Shown: piece by piece, positions 32,301-44,927 of the stretch
Layout of the letters: the number at the start of each line of letters is the position of its first letter
How positions within the stretch are numbered: the first letter of the stretch is position 1
Source: Microbotryum silenes-acaulis
Taxonomy: Eukaryota; Basidiomycota; Microbotryomycetes; Microbotryales; Microbotryaceae
Length of the DNA: 64,000 nucleotides
NCBI GenBank assembly: GCA_003665825.1
Contig: QPFY01000002.1
Span: 1-64,000, forward strand
Reading direction: 5' to 3'
The notes under the pieces: generated by a model
The model's database searches: none
The model's input: only the letters and a program-made list of their open reading frames with translations
Told to the model about the DNA's origin: nothing
Program-made: the position numbers and the translations under genes

Positions 32301-33901
32301 AGCACGACATCTGGGCTCAGGCTGCCGCCGCCGAGTTCACCGCCATGCGCGACGACTTCAAGGTGTTCACCATCGAACCTCGCTCATCGGTACCACCGGG
32401 CGCCACTATCGTCACCTCCAAGTTCGTCTGGAAGACCAAACGCGACGCGCGTGGCGAAGTCACGGGGCACAAGGCACGTCTCGTAGCGCAAGGTAACCGA
32501 CAACGCGACGGCATCGACTTCTCGGAGACTTTCGCACCCGTCGCCCGTTTCTCCTCCATTCGCTGCCTCCTTGCCCTCGCCGCTGCCAACGGTTACCACG
32601 TTCATCAGGCCGACATCGACAAGGCTTACCTCCACGGCGAGCTCGATCACGATATCTGGATGACGACGCCACGAGGTTTCGACTTCCCGAGCGATAAGGT
32701 TCTCCGCCTGCGGCGCTCAATCTACGGTCTCAAGCAGGCCGGTCGCATCTGGAATCGACACATTGACACATCACTCAGGAGTCTCGGGTACAAGGCAACG
32801 GGCACTGATCACTGCATTTACTCTCACATTGATGATCAGCAACGGCCCCATTATATCGCCTTGTATGTTGACGATCTCCTCATTGTCAGCCCCGCCCTCG
32901 ATGAGATCGAACGCGTCATCTCCGGCCTTGAACAGCGATACGGCGTCAAAAGGCTCGGCCCCGCGGAATACATCCTCGGCATCCAAATCCGCCGCCTGGA
33001 CGACGGCTCCATTGCCCTATCCCAGGAACGCTACATCATGGACGTGCTCGCCCGGTTTCACTTCAACACCACGACACGCGGCGCTACAGTGCCAATGACG
33101 CCCGGCCTATCGCTCACGGCAGTTCCGGGTCAGGGAACGGAGCGCATTCGATCGTGGTACCTACAAGCCATTGGCTCCCTCCTGTACATTTCTCTTGGCA
33201 CTCGACCCGACATTGCCTTCGCCGTCTCGTACTTGTCCCGGTTCGCCAACAACCCTGGCCGCCGTCATTGGATTGCCGTCAAACACGTCCTTCGCTACCT
33301 TCGCGCCACGTACCGCGATGAGCTACTCTACGCCCGCGGTCCAGCCAAAGTTACGGGTGTGGTTGGTTATTCCGATGCGAACTGGGGTGCCTGCGTCGAC
33401 ACGTCCATCTCCACAATGGGTTTCGTCTTTTACTTGGCTGGCTCTGCCGTCTCTTGGTCATCGAAGCGTCAGACTCGGGTGGCGGATTCCACCACTGATG
33501 CGGAATACCTCGCCTTGTCGCACGCTGGTAAGGAAGCGATTTACCTTACGCAACTCCTCTCCGAGCTCCACGCTCGCCCGATCGATGCAGCTCACATCTT
33601 CACCGACAACGAGGCCGCGGCCGCCGTCGCTCACGACCCCGTTCGCACCTCCGGCACTCGACACATACGCCTCCGCGAGCATTTTGTCCGCGACATGGTC
33701 AACCGAGGCGATATCTCCCTCTCACACGTTGGCACAGCGGACATGGTTGCGGACCTATTCACCAAAGCGCTGGGTCCCAAGATTTTTGGTATACATTGCT
33801 ATGCTCTAGGCCTCCGGACGCGGCACCCACGGCTCAAGTCTACCTCGCGTTCGCGTGGGGGGGGTGTGAGGAATCCACTCTCCGCTCGGGTCAGGACTTA
33901 G
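29387..33901 (+). CDS. A4 Gag-Pol polyprotein (1504 aa), alternative C-terminus
   Basis: The domain order and catalytic residues are as in A2, with scattered substitutions ([28 protein letters not shown]). The polypurine tract has eight G instead of nine, so the frame shifts at the LTR border and the protein ends [11 protein letters not shown] after 11 LTR-encoded residues, without the tandem 13-residue tail. Core enzymes are complete. Gag has one extra Ala codon in its Ala/Pro-rich N-terminus. Confidence 0.95.
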   Translation: MDSSPAPPSPPRDTSSPDPSISVQIATLQAQLAALQASQPPAAAAAATPPVTATQANTATASKVVFPKHARLDGPKSFTNWLRQLRLALPNQARGYVLDGVIPPTWTADQLAARDDAAREIIVGSIDSADVSATLDTIPSDDLSAPRIFAALKARFAPDDATRTLELFARLWDFRKMPASVEAYDTWLREYMSIAQEIRDAKTSLNDVLATHVLAMVPPCLDSFRLTFTDEQRNQRDLPELTTLTDRIRIQLRSAGLSSSHSAMLATASPCPACRAPGHRLRDCTSRAKHPPAGPCRRCHKKGHWALDCKHRGEQKHTGDDNQDDMSLPAAQQPNVGYFASCLFARRQLPTDAFVVDSGATAHMVADRSLFTAYRQTAHTKIGGIAGGITAIGMGDVAFVAKTGHPITLRGVLHTPGLHVNLLSVSRLCDTDRVRLAFTSDGIDIAKDGQAIAHGTRVNDGLYLLDADHTKCQQLAFLSRSESTVPLLTLHRCLGHLAPSSIQKMIAAGLLDGFGAGYSDKDVEEFVCNACLGSKGHRLPFPDSESHSPERLGLVHSDVLSFPTPSLTGKRYLVTFLDDHSRKLWAYAIDHKSDVFPTFQTWLAEVELETNARLKTLRTDNGGEYQSNAFTEFCKSRGIRRQYSIPYTPQQNGRAERVNLSIVEGVLALLADSHLPATFWDEAAAYFVYCKNRCSHSALAKQTPESVWNGQRTTATALHPFGCAAWLTVAPDLRSKLDPKAARVIFTGYDLASKAFRFFDHSTNKVVIGRNATFLDDDFPGLPINTPVDADDTEHHFIIPADTPAPAVKTRTPLVRSAHMDVSSSLDDSAMSAVDVAPGYTGGSLLNSTDTSLSPSPSLAPLSSPATSSAGGPSLDDSDDPLDLLNSNTAVRLNLMDVHQSDDDTLVTPAPVIAPAGQPSDDDSPDEIDFLSRHHRTFIAAEDDDPALEAIEPIKSITSDPQTWREAMSSDEHDIWAQAAAAEFTAMRDDFKVFTIEPRSSVPPGATIVTSKFVWKTKRDARGEVTGHKARLVAQGNRQRDGIDFSETFAPVARFSSIRCLLALAAANGYHVHQADIDKAYLHGELDHDIWMTTPRGFDFPSDKVLRLRRSIYGLKQAGRIWNRHIDTSLRSLGYKATGTDHCIYSHIDDQQRPHYIALYVDDLLIVSPALDEIERVISGLEQRYGVKRLGPAEYILGIQIRRLDDGSIALSQERYIMDVLARFHFNTTTRGATVPMTPGLSLTAVPGQGTERIRSWYLQAIGSLLYISLGTRPDIAFAVSYLSRFANNPGRRHWIAVKHVLRYLRATYRDELLYARGPAKVTGVVGYSDANWGACVDTSISTMGFVFYLAGSAVSWSSKRQTRVADSTTDAEYLALSHAGKEAIYLTQLLSELHARPIDAAHIFTDNEAAAAVAHDPVRTSGTRHIRLREHFVRDMVNRGDISLSHVGTADMVADLFTKALGPKIFGIHCYALGLRTRHPRLKSTSRSRGGGVRNPLSARVRT

Positions 33902-34149
33902 GCGCGCGGAGCGAGCCGGGCGCATCGGCTCAGGACTTAGGCGCGCGGAGCGAGCCGGGCACATCGGCCCAGGACTTGGGCGCGCGGAGCGAGCCTGGGA
34001 CTTAGGCGCGCGCAGCGAGCCTGGCACATTGGCTCAGCCCCGAGGCTCCCTGGCTGAGGACTTGGGGCGCGCGGCTCCCTTACTGTTAGCTTCCTATTCA
34101 TCACTCTTGGCTATAACTACATCGCTGACGTAGTAGAGTTGATCGAATA
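33865..34149 (+). repeat. A4 3' LTR (285 bp)
   Basis: It has one 39-bp unit more than the 5' LTR of the same element and a single 70-bp module. Confidence 0.92.
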
Positions 34150-37100
34150 TTCTTGGCGAGAGCAATGGCGCCTTGGTTGTCACCATACAGTTGGACAGGG
34201 GCTCGTGTGTCGACGCCCAGCTCCATAAGCAGTTCTTGGAGGTGGCTGGCTTCCTTTGAGGCATGTGAGAGGGCGAGGTACTCGGCGTCTGTGGTGGAGT
34301 CGGCCACACGGTTTTGCACTTTGGAGGACCAGGAGATGACAGATCCAGCCAGGTGGAAGCTGTACCCCATGGTTGACTGTGATGTTGTGGTGCAGGTTCC
34401 CCAGTCTGCGTCAGAGTAACCGGTGAAGCCGGAGAACTTGCCTTGTTCAGAGCTGTAGTGCAGTCCCAGACGTGCGGTTCCACGTAAGTACCGGAAGACG
34501 GTCTTGATGGCGGTCCAGTGTTCAGGTGTGGGACTGGCAGAGAAACGTGCGAGGTATCCAACGGCGTAGGAGATATCTGGGCGAGTACCAGTGGCGGCGT
34601 AGAGGAGGCACCCAATGGCCTGCATGTAGCGCGTCTGAGCGATCTTTGACGGTTCCGCGAGCGAATGCTTGAGCTGGCGGTTTGGGGCTATGGGCGTGGA
34701 GGCGGGGCTGCTGTCTGACATGCCAAATCTGCGGAGGATGCTTGTGATGTACGCCTCCTGCGACAGGATGATGGACTTGTCGGCCTGTCGTTTGATCTGG
34801 ATCCCCAAGATGTATTGGGCTGGGCCAAGTCGCTTGATGCCGTATTTTTGCTCCAGGCCGTTGAGGATGCGCTCAATCTCGTCCTCCGAAGGGCTGACCA
34901 TCAGCAAGTCATCGACGTAGAGGGCGATGTAGTGGTATTGGTCGCCGTCGCGTCGTACGTACACGCAGTGGTCCTTGGCTGTGGCGCGGTAGTTGAGGCT
35001 CTTCAGCGTCAAGTCAATGTGCTCATTCCAGACTCGGCCGGCCTGCTTGAGGCCGTAGATCGATCGATGGAGTTTGAGGACTTTACCGGGCATGTCAATA
35101 CCTTGTGGGACGCGCATGTAGAGGTCTTCCTTCAGCTCGCCGTGGAGGTATGCCTTGTCAACGTCGGCCTGATGGACGTGGAGGTTCTTGGCGGCGGCCA
35201 GTGCGATGAGAGCTCGGATTGAGGTGAACTTGGCAACAGGAGCAAACGTCTCATCGTAATCGATACCTGGGCGCTGGGAGAAGCCTTGTGCAACGAGCCG
35301 GCCCTTGTGCGAAGTGATCTTGCCAAGTTGATCGCGTTTGGTGCGGAAGATGAACCTGGATCCAAGGACTTTGGCACCGGGGGGCAGTGAGGAGGAATCG
35401 ACCGGGGTGAAGCATTTGTACTCGGTGGCAAGGGAGTGAAACTCATCGGCTGCTGCTTGCCTCCAGATCTCCTCTTTACCTGACTTGACCGCCTGCGACC
35501 AATTTTGGGGGTCCTCGGTTGGCCCTTCGAGTTCGACGACCGATGAACCAGTAGTGGTGGCGGCAAAGGCAGCGGCGCGAGACGGGCATGACAAGAAGTC
35601 GATTGGGTCGGCTGAGTCGTCGGTCACGTCCGACGCAGGAGGTGATGGCGAGAACTGAGCCCTGGACATGTCGGACGGTGTGTCAAAACCATCGTCGGAC
35701 ATGTCGATCGTTGCGTCGTCACTCGTGTCGGTCTCAAGCGCGGCAAATCGATTTTCGTGCACGACAGGCGGGAGGGACGGAGGTGGTGCAGCGCGGGAGC
35801 CATGGGCAGCGTCAACAAAGGTCCAGTCGCCAGTGGTGGACGTCATGTGAGGTTTCGGTTGGTCGATCGGGGCATCTCGAGCGGGGAAGACTTTCTCATC
35901 GAATAGGACGTCGCGGCTCTGGAAGAACGAAGTTGTGGCCGGGTCGTAAAGCGTCCAGGCCTTCGATCTGTTATCGATGCCAACGAAGATGAATGGTTTG
36001 GCCTTGGGGTCGAGTTTTGCCCGCTTGTGCTGAGGGGTGGTGTGCCAGGCGCGGCATCCGAATACCCTCAGGTTTGCCGTGCTGGGAGGTTTGCCAAACC
36101 AGACAGCATCCGGGATCTTGTGGTCGATGGCGCTGTGCGGGCTGAGGTTCTTGGTGTCAACAACGTACCGGATGGCCTCTCGCCAGAGTGTCATGGGCAG
36201 TCCCGAGTGCTGGAGCAGGGTGATCGTCCCCTCGATGATCGTGCGGTTTGTCCTTTCGGCTCGGCCGTTCTGCTCCGGGGTGTACGGGATTGTGAGCTGC
36301 CTGGTAATGCCGTGGTGAGAGCAGTACTCAATGAAGGCTTTGGACGTGTATTCGCCGCCATTGTCCGTTCGTAACGTGCGGAGCTTGAGGCCCGTTGAGC
36401 GTTCAATCATGGTGTGCCAACGCTGGAAGGTGTCGAAGACTTGACTCTTGTTTCTCAGCGCGCTGACCCACGTCTTTCGGGAGAAATCGTCGATGAAGGT
36501 GACAACATATCGTTCCCCGTTGGTGGCTGGTTCGGGCAGAGTGAGGACATCGGAGTGGACCAGTTCGAGTGGTTGCGAAGCGCGAGAGTCCGATGTTGGG
36601 AAAGGTTTCCTGGTTGCCTTTGCCGCTTTGCAGGTGTCGCAGGAGAAGGCCTTGCATTCGGCCGCCGAGTACGTCCATGTTTGACCTTGTAGTTGACCCG
36701 ACGAGACTGCCCTTCGCAGGTTGGGAAGGGACAGGTGGCCGAATCGTTGATGCAGAGTCAGGAGAGGGATGGCGGCGGCTGCAACCGGTGACGGTGTACA
36801 GCGGATTGGGGTGGCGTCCAGTGTCGACAATTGGTTCGCAATGAGGGATGCGACACCTATGAGGTGACCTTGTGACCGGAGCTCGATGGTCTTGCCAAAG
36901 TGGGTGTAAATGCGCTCGCGGCGCAGCTGCATGACCGAGATCAGGTTGGCCGGAAGGTCGGGAACGTAGTAGACGTTGCAGAGCTTGATCATTCGTTGTT
37001 TCGACGTTCGTATCGTGATCGAGCCGGTTCCTTGGGCCATGAGTGATCCACCAGCGCCATCAACGGCGATGTGCGACCGAGTGTGCCAAACGTCGAATAG

Positions 37101-37420
37101 AGACGCGTCCTTGACCATGTGGTGGGAGGCGCCCGAGTCGAGTACGAGGGTGTCGTTGGGGAGGTGAAGCTCCCGGTTCGAGTTCAGACGACCTAGGAGT
37201 GCAACGACGTTCACGCTGGGCCGGACTGTCACGCTCACAGTCGGGTCCAGGTGCGACGTGTCAAGTTGCGTCATGATGCGGTAACGGCCGATTGCGTGGG
37301 CGAGGGCGGTTGCAAGGGTGTGGCACAGTGCGATGATGATGATGAAGACGATCATGATGGTCGCGAATGACGTCAGTGGAGCTGTCATTGTTGGAGCAGC
37401 TTTAGCTCGGGCTCATAACC

Positions 37421-37467
37421 TGTTAAACCGTATGTCTCGAGAGGGGACTGGATCGGCAACCAGTAAG
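37421..37467 (-). repeat. C2 5' LTR, piece 1 (47 bp)
   Basis: It begins TGTTAAACCG on the plus strand and ends in the duplication GTAAG (37463-37467) created by G1. Confidence 0.92.
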
Positions 37468-38039
37468 TGACAGGCGACGTCGGCGAGGATGACGTCGTCT
37501 ACACGACGAAGGACGGGGGTGTCGAGGAGTATCGGCTGTGGTGGCGGCAGTCGGCGAGGGAGCGATCGAAGAGGGGTGTCAACCGAAAAGCTCGCGGGAA
37601 GTCAAGTATAACGGACTTTATTCCAACGATCGGCAAGGAGAGGGGGGGGGCCAATAAGATGATGAGCGGACCAGGCTCCGGCGGAAGGTGTCGAAACCGA
37701 AGGGAGGGACTGCCCAGGCGCCGAGGGAACTCAGCCAAATCAAACTACTCCAAGAGGTCGCCTCAGGGGTAAAAAGGATTGCTCGCGGGAGCACCGGTAA
37801 AAACCCTGAGGCCGCGCCTCAGCTAGCAAAAAAGATAAAACAAATCGAAAGAAGATTGCGCTCGCAACGCATCGAACCTGCAACCAGCGGGTGCGCGCCC
37901 ACGCGCCAAACGGCTACACCACGACGCCCGCGCTGCTTGAAACGAATCCGCCATTGGGTCAAGTCATCGCTACCTGCACACAACCTCGGGGAAGACTTCC
38001 TTTGAGTACTGCTGTCAGTGTACCGCTGTCATCCTGACA
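37468..38039 (-). repeat. G1 3' LTR (572 bp)
   Basis: It ends are fixed by the duplication and by the polypurine tract, read on the minus strand at 38040-38055 (CCTTTTGGGGGGACAG). It contains a G9 run and the tRNA-like segment annotated separately. Confidence 0.93.
37828..37935 (-). other. tRNA-like / Pol III-like segment in G1 3' LTR
   Basis: On the minus strand, an A-box-like GTGTAGCCGTTTGG (plus positions about 37906-37920) is followed by a B-box-like GCAGGTTCGATGCG (37868-37881) about 25 bases on, then after about 35 bases a run of six T (37828-37833). Spacing and order are those of a Pol III unit. I could not fold a full cloverleaf: the acceptor and T stems do not pair well. It may be a tRNA-derived relic or chance. 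The same segment is in the 5' LTR at 45699-45806. Confidence 0.35.
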
Positions 38040-38059
38040 CTGTCCCCCCAAAAGGAAGT

Positions 38060-41000
38060 CTACCGTGCGGCGAGGCGGCGGTTCGAGCGATCGAGGCGCG
38101 CAAAGTAGGCGTCGAGGACGGACGGATGGTCCAGGCGAAGGGACTGCTCTGACATCCAAGTATCGTCGGTGTCGTTACGGCCTACCCATCGCACCAAGAA
38201 CGAACGAGCGCCCCGAGCGTTCCGCCAATCGCGAACAATCCGTTCCGGAATCGCAGAGTTGTCGGCCGCATCGGCTACATCTTCGACAAAAAGAACTGCG
38301 GGGTCACGCCCAGGGAACCTTTCAGCATCATTCTCAATGTAAGGGCGAAGCAGTCGAGCATGGAAGCGATTGTGCACTCGCGACATGGCTGGTGGAAGCT
38401 CGAGGTCGTAGCTGGATGTTGCCGGAATTGCCGCTCGAATACGGAAAGGGCCGATGTAGCGCGGCAACAACTTCGACTTCATCCCTTCAGGAACTGCCAG
38501 ATTCTTTGTCGAAAGGTAGACGTAACTGCCGGTCCGAAAGGCGGGGTCATCCGTGTTGAATTGCATTCTGTCAAGCCTTCGAACACTTCGACATCGGACC
38601 GCCGTTTGACGGACTTGCCCGCCTTTCGCCTCGGCGCCTCGCTCCGCGCGCCTTCGCCTCCGCAAGCCTCCACCGCGCCCCCTGTCCCTCGAGCCTCGCT
38701 GCGTGATCATCGCACTCGGCCTCGTCCCTCGACCGATGTGCACCGTTCGTCAACTTGTCCACATCCCGGTCCGTCTGCCCGTCGTTGCCAGCTTTGCCTG
38801 CTCTGCCATGCTCGCCACCACGCGCCTTTGCCTCTTGGCACTTTCGCCTCGGCGCCTTCCCCGCGCCAGCCTGTTCAACTCACGCTCGCGCGCCGCCGCC
38901 TCCACATCGGAACTTAGTCGGTCTACTTCTCCTGTCTTGCCAAGCCGTTGCCTCCGCCTAGCCACCGCCAGCTTGCCGCCACCGTCCTCATGTCTCATCG
39001 GCCATCCAGTGTATCGCCCATGCATGACGCCCGTTGTTCGCAACCTGGATCTTGTTGCTACGGATTGCCCAGCTCACCAACACTCGACCAAGGTAGATAA
39101 GTTTCCCTTCGTGTACATCGTCCAACACGACACCCCTCAGAGCCTTGATGGTCCGCTTGGAGTTCGGTCTTGTAGCTTCGCATTGTGCTAGCCCAGTTTG
39201 TCTTAGCGCGGCCCCTTGCTAGAACCTCACCCGACTCGCGCGCCCCTGTGCCTTTCTTCCTCTTCTCTACCGCTTCCCAACATTAGCCAGACAGCTAATC
39301 TTCGGTAGAGAACAGGTTAGTTGCAATCATCACACCGCTTCCCAACATTAGCCAGACAGCTAATCTTCGGTAGAGAACAGATCGTCCAGCCGCACCGTGT
39401 CCGTCTCGTCAGACCGCGTCCGTGCCGCCTCACGACTTCTCCCCCCCGGCCCGTCCGTCGCACACTGTAGCCACGTCGACGCTCCGCCAGTAGCCCAAGC
39501 GGTCGCTACTCCCAAGTCCGAAACCTTTTCGGCTTCCACTCAACAATCCGGGCGTCGATGCTTGTTGGCCTGATAAGACTGGTCGAGGTGTGCTCCAATG
39601 ATCGCATCCGTGACATCGAGGTTCCGTAACTGTCGAGTCCGAGCAAACGCTTCCGCCCGAGGGACAGCCGAGACAGACCAGGAATCGGTGGGCCAACGTC
39701 GAGGAAGGTAGCCGTAAGTCGCCTCGAAAGCCGACAAAGACGTGGACACAGCAACAGAAGAGTTAAGAGCGAACTCAGCTTCAACTAGACGAGATGCCCA
39801 AGCCTCGTGATTTGACGACACCATGATCCGCAGTGTTTGGGTGACCATCTTGATCCGATTCTCGCTCGATCCGTCCGTCTCGGGGTGTGCCGCGGTTGAC
39901 ATTCGCAAGACGGCGCCAACCTTTGCCTGCAATGCCCGCCAAAACTGCGAGGTGAACTTGGGATCGCGGTCGGAAACGATGGCTGAAGGCGTCCCATGCA
40001 GTCGAAAGATGGTGGCGTAGTACTTCTCGGCAACGAGCTCAGAGTCGGTGTCGGCTGGGAGGGGAATTAGGTGGACCATCTTTCCCCAAGTGTCAGTGAC
40101 CACCATGATTTGAGCGACCATCATCCCTTCGAACTCGACCGGAGGCAGTCCTGTCATGAAGTCGATCGCCACTTGTTCCCAAGGACCGGAGGGGATCGGC
40201 ATTGGGTGCAGTCGGCCATAGGGAACTTGAGTGGACGCCTTGCCGCGGGCACAGTCTTCGCAGGAACGGCAGAACTCAGCGCAATCGGCAGACATGGACG
40301 ACCACCAATACAAAGGACGTATGGCGGCCAAGGTGATGCGATGTCCCGCGTGCCCGACGCTCCGATGTATCTCCGAAAGCACGAGCTCGCGCAGCGACGG
40401 GACCTTGTCGGAATCGACGACGCCGGTAGCGAGACCACGAGGCACAAACAGGGAAAGAGACTCATCTGGATGTACGCGCAAGATCCTCCCTTCCTCGGTC
40501 ACCCGAAACATAGGCCATGATATTGGGTCGGTAATGATGACCTGGGCTTGCGAATCGTTGGTGTATGCTCGGATGATGGTGTCGAGGAAGGGTTGGGGCA
40601 GTGGATCAGGCGGCCGATGGACTACAGGTGCGTCGTTGACTGCATCGGCAGCGACTCCCAACAAATCGAGTTCATCAGCGTCGGCATCAACCGGAATGGG
40701 CGGGTCGTTGGCCGGGGCCGCAGCGATAGCGTGAACTCGATTGACGGCGATGGGAGGAGGAAGGGGGCCGGTAGACAAGTCGACGGCGTCCATTATGTTC
40801 TCGGCGAGGCGATGGGAACCGGGAGAGCCTGAATTGTAACCGTGTCCCCAGGGCCCGAAGGCACAATCAACAGCCGGCAACCGATCGTGCGAAGGTGAGG
40901 TGTAAGGACGTTCCTCGAGGAGGCTCTCACCGGGCGTAGTGAACTCGTGGCATTCTTCCTTCAAGAACAAATTCCCCAAATCCCGTCCATTCACATCCTC

Positions 41001-44000
41001 GTCTTGCGATTCCTCCTTGAGCGCGTAGTATCCGGGAGAGCCTGCCTCGCAATCGTCGCGTTGGGGCCCGAGGGCAAAATCAACAGGAGGCAACCGATCG
41101 GGAGATGGAGAGGTGTAAGGACGTTCCTCGGGGAGGCTCTCACCGGGCGTAGTGAATCTGTGGCGTTCTCCATCAAAGAACATGTCCTCCAACTCATTCT
41201 CCTTGACCTGATCCTCGTACGATCCCTCCTTGACCTCCCACAAGCGCGACAATGAATCAGCAAGGGAGTTGTTCCTGCCGGCGATGAATTCAAACTCAAA
41301 GTCGAAACGGCTGAGTTCGAGACACATGCGGATGTGCCGAGGCGTTTGGCGTAACTTCTGCGTTTTGATCGTGCGAAGGGCTTGATGGTCGGTGACGATG
41401 ACGAAGGGGTAGCCAATCAAGTGCTGCTCGAACGCCCGACACGCCGAAACGACGGCTAGGAACTCCTTATCAGTTACATGATAGTTGAGCTGAGCACCGT
41501 TGAACTTAGCGGAAAAGAATCGGGTAGGGACGGCCTGCGAACGAGTGGGCCCCGAGGCCAGGCAAGCACCAATGCCAACACGACTGGCATCGGTGAACAG
41601 GTACATCTTGTGCTCGCCCGAGGTGACCTTGGCGCCATCGATCGGTCGTAGGGTGGCGGGCACCAGGGACTTGACGGTATCGAAAGCCTGCTGTTCTCGC
41701 TCGTTCCAACGCCACGATGTCGATTGCGCCAACAACGCGGTGATCGGCTCCAAAATCGTCGAGAGGTGTGATAGGTGATCTCGCATCCAATTGACGGTGC
41801 CGAGGAAACGCTGGATGTCGCACTTGTTGCACGGAATCGGCCACTGTCGGATACGCTCCCACTTGGCGGGGTCGACCTCGATGCCGTTGTCGGAGATGAT
41901 GGCACCCAACGAATCCAACGACTTGGAGAACCACTCGGATTTGTTGGATCCTAAGTAGAATCGGTAGTGTCGCAATGTCATCAGCAAGATCTCGATGTGT
42001 CTCAAGTGCGCTCGACGAGTATCGGAGTGGACGTGAACATCGTCGAAAAAGATCTTGGTGAACGAAAGGCATGGCTGGAACATCGCTGACGTTAACAGAT
42101 TCAGGGTGTTGGGCGCATTGGTGTCGCCAAACTGCATGACCCGCGACGTGTACGTGCCCGTGACCGTGGCAAAGCCGGTGCGATCGACGTGCTCGGGTAT
42201 GACCCGCACCTGCTCAAAGGCTGCGGCCACATCGAACTTGGACCGGTAACGCGAGCGGGCGACTTCATAGCGCACACTGGTCATGTCGGGGATGGGCGAG
42301 AATCGCTTTGCGGTGTTGCTGTTGCGAGCCCGGAGGTCGATGACGAAACGAGCGGTCTGCGAGTTCTTTTTCGGAATGGCAAAGACCGGGGCTGCCGAAT
42401 CGATCGGACCCGAAACCCAGAAGCGACCGCGAGTGTACTTAGCTGAGTGCTCCGCCCATTGGCTTCGATATTTGTCGGCGAGGGGGTACACCTTGGGCTT
42501 GACCTTCTCGTTTGGGTCGATCAGAGGGATTTCGTGATTTACGGGTCGGTACGGCGGGAGTCGGTCCATGGGGAGCGAATCTACGAACACATCAGAGTAT
42601 TTCTCGAGTAAGGCAGCTAATCGTGTTCGTGCTTCGGACTCGGACAAATCCTCGAGCGCCGGGTCATCGACGACATCCAGCAGTGGGTTGTGCGGCTCGA
42701 GGCCAATAATCTCGTCGTCGGGAAGCAACCCCGGGTGATTGTAACCGATGGCGGAACCGGCAAAGATGGGCGCCACAGTGACTGCGCGATCCCACTCATG
42801 AGTGCCCAGGGCGACGGGTTGCGAAGGGCCTGGGTGCGCGACCGTGAAGGCGCCCCAGCCAACGAGCATGCCTGTATCCTTAAGAAAGGGCAGCCCCAAG
42901 ATGGCATCGTACCCAGTCACCCGGAAGATAAAGAACGCTCGCGAACCGAGGTCGAGGGTGCCCGACAGAAAAGGGGCGGTGGCGAACACAGCACATCGGT
43001 CGGACGTATCCTTGGTGCCGAGGCGCAAGTGCAACGGCGCGGTCAACCGGGCCGTTGCGAAGCTCGGGTCGGCTCGCACCACCTCCTGGTCCACCAAGTC
43101 GATCTCTGACCCAGAATCGATCAAACAACGCAGGACCCTCCCAGAAGGCAACGTCCAAGCGATGACGTTGCGGGCGCGCACAATGGCGGGCTCGACAGGT
43201 CGGTCGGGTTCGTCGATGTCGAGCAGGGGTGCGGCGGACGCCAAGAGAGACACACCCGACGGCACAGGAATCTGGAAAGAGCTCACCGAAGCAGTCCTTT
43301 CCGCCTTGCGAGACGACACCACTTCCGGCCCCCAATAACGACGCAAGCGCGACTCGGCATCAGCGTAAGACAAGACATCTTCCACCGCGTCAAGCGCGGA
43401 GTCAGTCAGGCTGTCGTCGAAACGAAGTGAGTCTGCATCATTTGCCGAGGCGGTCGGCTGTGAACTACTTGATGTAACCTCAACTTCCAGCGAAGAAGAA
43501 GCGACCTCTTTCACTCGTCCAACAGGGTCTGCGGAGGGCCAAAAGGGGTGCGTCACTGAGGCGGAATCGGAACTCAACGGTCGAGTCTGATCAGGCTCAA
43601 GTGGAAGGGAAGATCTCACCTGGGGGTCCTCGGCACCTTCTGAGCCCGAAGACCATTCCTCCTCGTCGAAGTTGGCCACGGCAATCGCGGATAGCTGGAC
43701 AACTGCGGGAGATTGACGCTCGGAGGTACAGTGCTGTGAAAAGTGACCGCCTTGGCCACAATTGAAACAGGCCATACTTGTAGGTACTCCTCCTGGTGCG
43801 GGCGAGAACCACGTTGGTCGATCCTTCCACAAATGCGACTGTTGCCATTTGGTGGCGCGGTCGACCCATCGAGCTCGTCGGATCTGCGAGCGCTGGTCGT
43901 TGTTTGTTGTGGGTGGGGTAGTGCGTGGAGCATGCGAAATCGCTCCAAAGGTCGCGGTGCGAGTCGAAGGGGTGGCAGCCGGCGTCGGTGTCGAAATCTC

Positions 44001-44927
44001 GTCGGCGATGGCGGCCCATTCGGTGATTTCGTCGAGGGACGGGACCGTCCGACCGAACCTCCCTGTGATCACTAAGGAGTTGTCACGATGTTCGCGTAAC
44101 ATACCTGCGCGGACTTCACGCTTGGCCACGTCGTTCAAGGATTGGTAGAATGCCGTGGCGAGCTGAAGTGCCGAGAGACCGAAGCTTGGGTTGTCGTGCA
44201 TGAACGTGCGGTAGCGCGCGCGCCATTCGCCGACATGGTCGTACGCCCGAGACGAAGATTGGCGGCACCCATAGAATTCTTCGGCCACCCGGTCGGCAAA
44301 CCCAGGGTCCGGCCAACGACGTCCCACTGCCGTCATGAGCGACGTCCAGCAGTGAGGGCGCCTGTCCCGGATCGCGTCCCTCAACTCGTCGATGGCCCAA
44401 TCGTGAGGGGACTGGCGGCGCTGGCGAGACGTCGAACGAGCGAATAGGGTGGCCACGAGCTGGACGACGCGGTCGGTGGTGAACAGTTCGTCGATTGCGA
44501 TGTCGCACAAAAGTGAGAGGTACGAGTTCCCGAATGCAGTGAAAGTCACCAACCTTTCCGGGTGATCCCCGGTCCATAACCCTTCCCGGTCGGGCAATGT
44601 CCCTCTCCAACGAGAGCTAATCACCGCCGGGGAAGGGCCGTCCCTGATTTCGCTGTGAGATTCCCCCCCAGGGGCACGAGCAAGGGGGTCAGCGGTAGTG
44701 TTGGAGCGTCCCGAAAATTGGTGCGGAGGGACATCCAGGGGGACCGATCTCACCGGCGTGAACTCCCCGGCCCGAGCTGCGGCTGGTTCAGTCAAGCCAG
44801 CCCGCGCCGCAGCCGGTTCAGTGGAGTTCTTCAAAAGGCGCTCTACCAATTTCTCCAAGTGCTGAACTCGATGATCGGAGTCGAGGCGTCGAGCTTCGGA
44901 TTCTTCGAGGCGAGCTTCGAGCGACAT
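38060..44927 (-). pseudogene. G1 Gag-Pol polyprotein (1956 codons), interrupted by X3
   Basis: The parts are 39551-44927 and 38060-38553; joined across X3 they are in frame. Order: N-terminal coiled-coil-like segment with TEPAAARAG twice; Gag (about 150-330); zinc knuckle CFNCGQGGHFSQHC (about 387); protease LIDSGSEIDLV (D604); RT with VIDLRARN and the catalytic box FFDDVHVHS (D962); RNase H LFTDASRVG (D1113); an acidic linker with a tandem duplication (about 1235-1375); integrase HHCC, D1589, D1653, E1689 (DX35E); GPF motif LLPRYIGPFRI; and a C-terminal chromodomain-like segment FLVRWVGRNDTDDTW. The last two lie beyond X3. Gag and Pol share one frame. ATG 44927 overlaps the stop of a short upstream frame. 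X3 removes the integrase C-terminus and chromodomain, so this copy is inactive. Confidence 0.93.
38554..39545 (+). mobile_element. LTR-X copy X3, complete solo LTR (992 bp)
   Basis: It has duplication ATCCG at 38549-38553 and 39546-39550 and ends TGTTGAATTGC and CACTCAACA. It defines the LTR-X family as a bona fide LTR with 5-bp duplication, left by LTR-LTR recombination. It contains the duplicated hairpin (about 39265-39380). TGTTGAATT is also the start of the Copia-C LTR, so LTR-X probably belongs to a copia family; no internal region is in the window. Confidence 0.93.

Larger units (their letters stand above)
29053..34149 (+). mobile_element. Copia-A copy A4, divergent subtype
   Basis: A4 is 5097 bp with target duplication TTCTT (29048-29052 and 34150-34154). 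The LTRs are 242 bp (5') and 285 bp (3'); they differ by a 39-bp unit and a 4-bp change. LTR and coding variants define a subtype shared with A0 and with A3's 5' LTR. Confidence 0.95.
28861..37388 (-). pseudogene. C2 Pol polyprotein, interrupted by A4
   Basis: The coding parts are 34155-37388 (1078 codons) and 28861-29052 (63 codons plus stop), split by A4 in the RNase H region near residue 1078. No other lesion exists. The hydrophobic N-terminus and the absence of Gag are as in C1. C2 carries six extra residues (GVASLI next to LIANQL) from an 18-bp stretch flanked by ATGAG repeats near 36841-36863; C1 looks like the deleted form. As it stands, a product ending a few residues into A4's LTR would lack the end of RNase H. 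Confidence 0.92.

Noticed and set aside
37861..37935. A functional tRNA gene in the Gypsy-G LTR
   Set aside because: A- and B-box-like motifs are present, but acceptor and T stems do not pair. Kept only as a tRNA-like segment.
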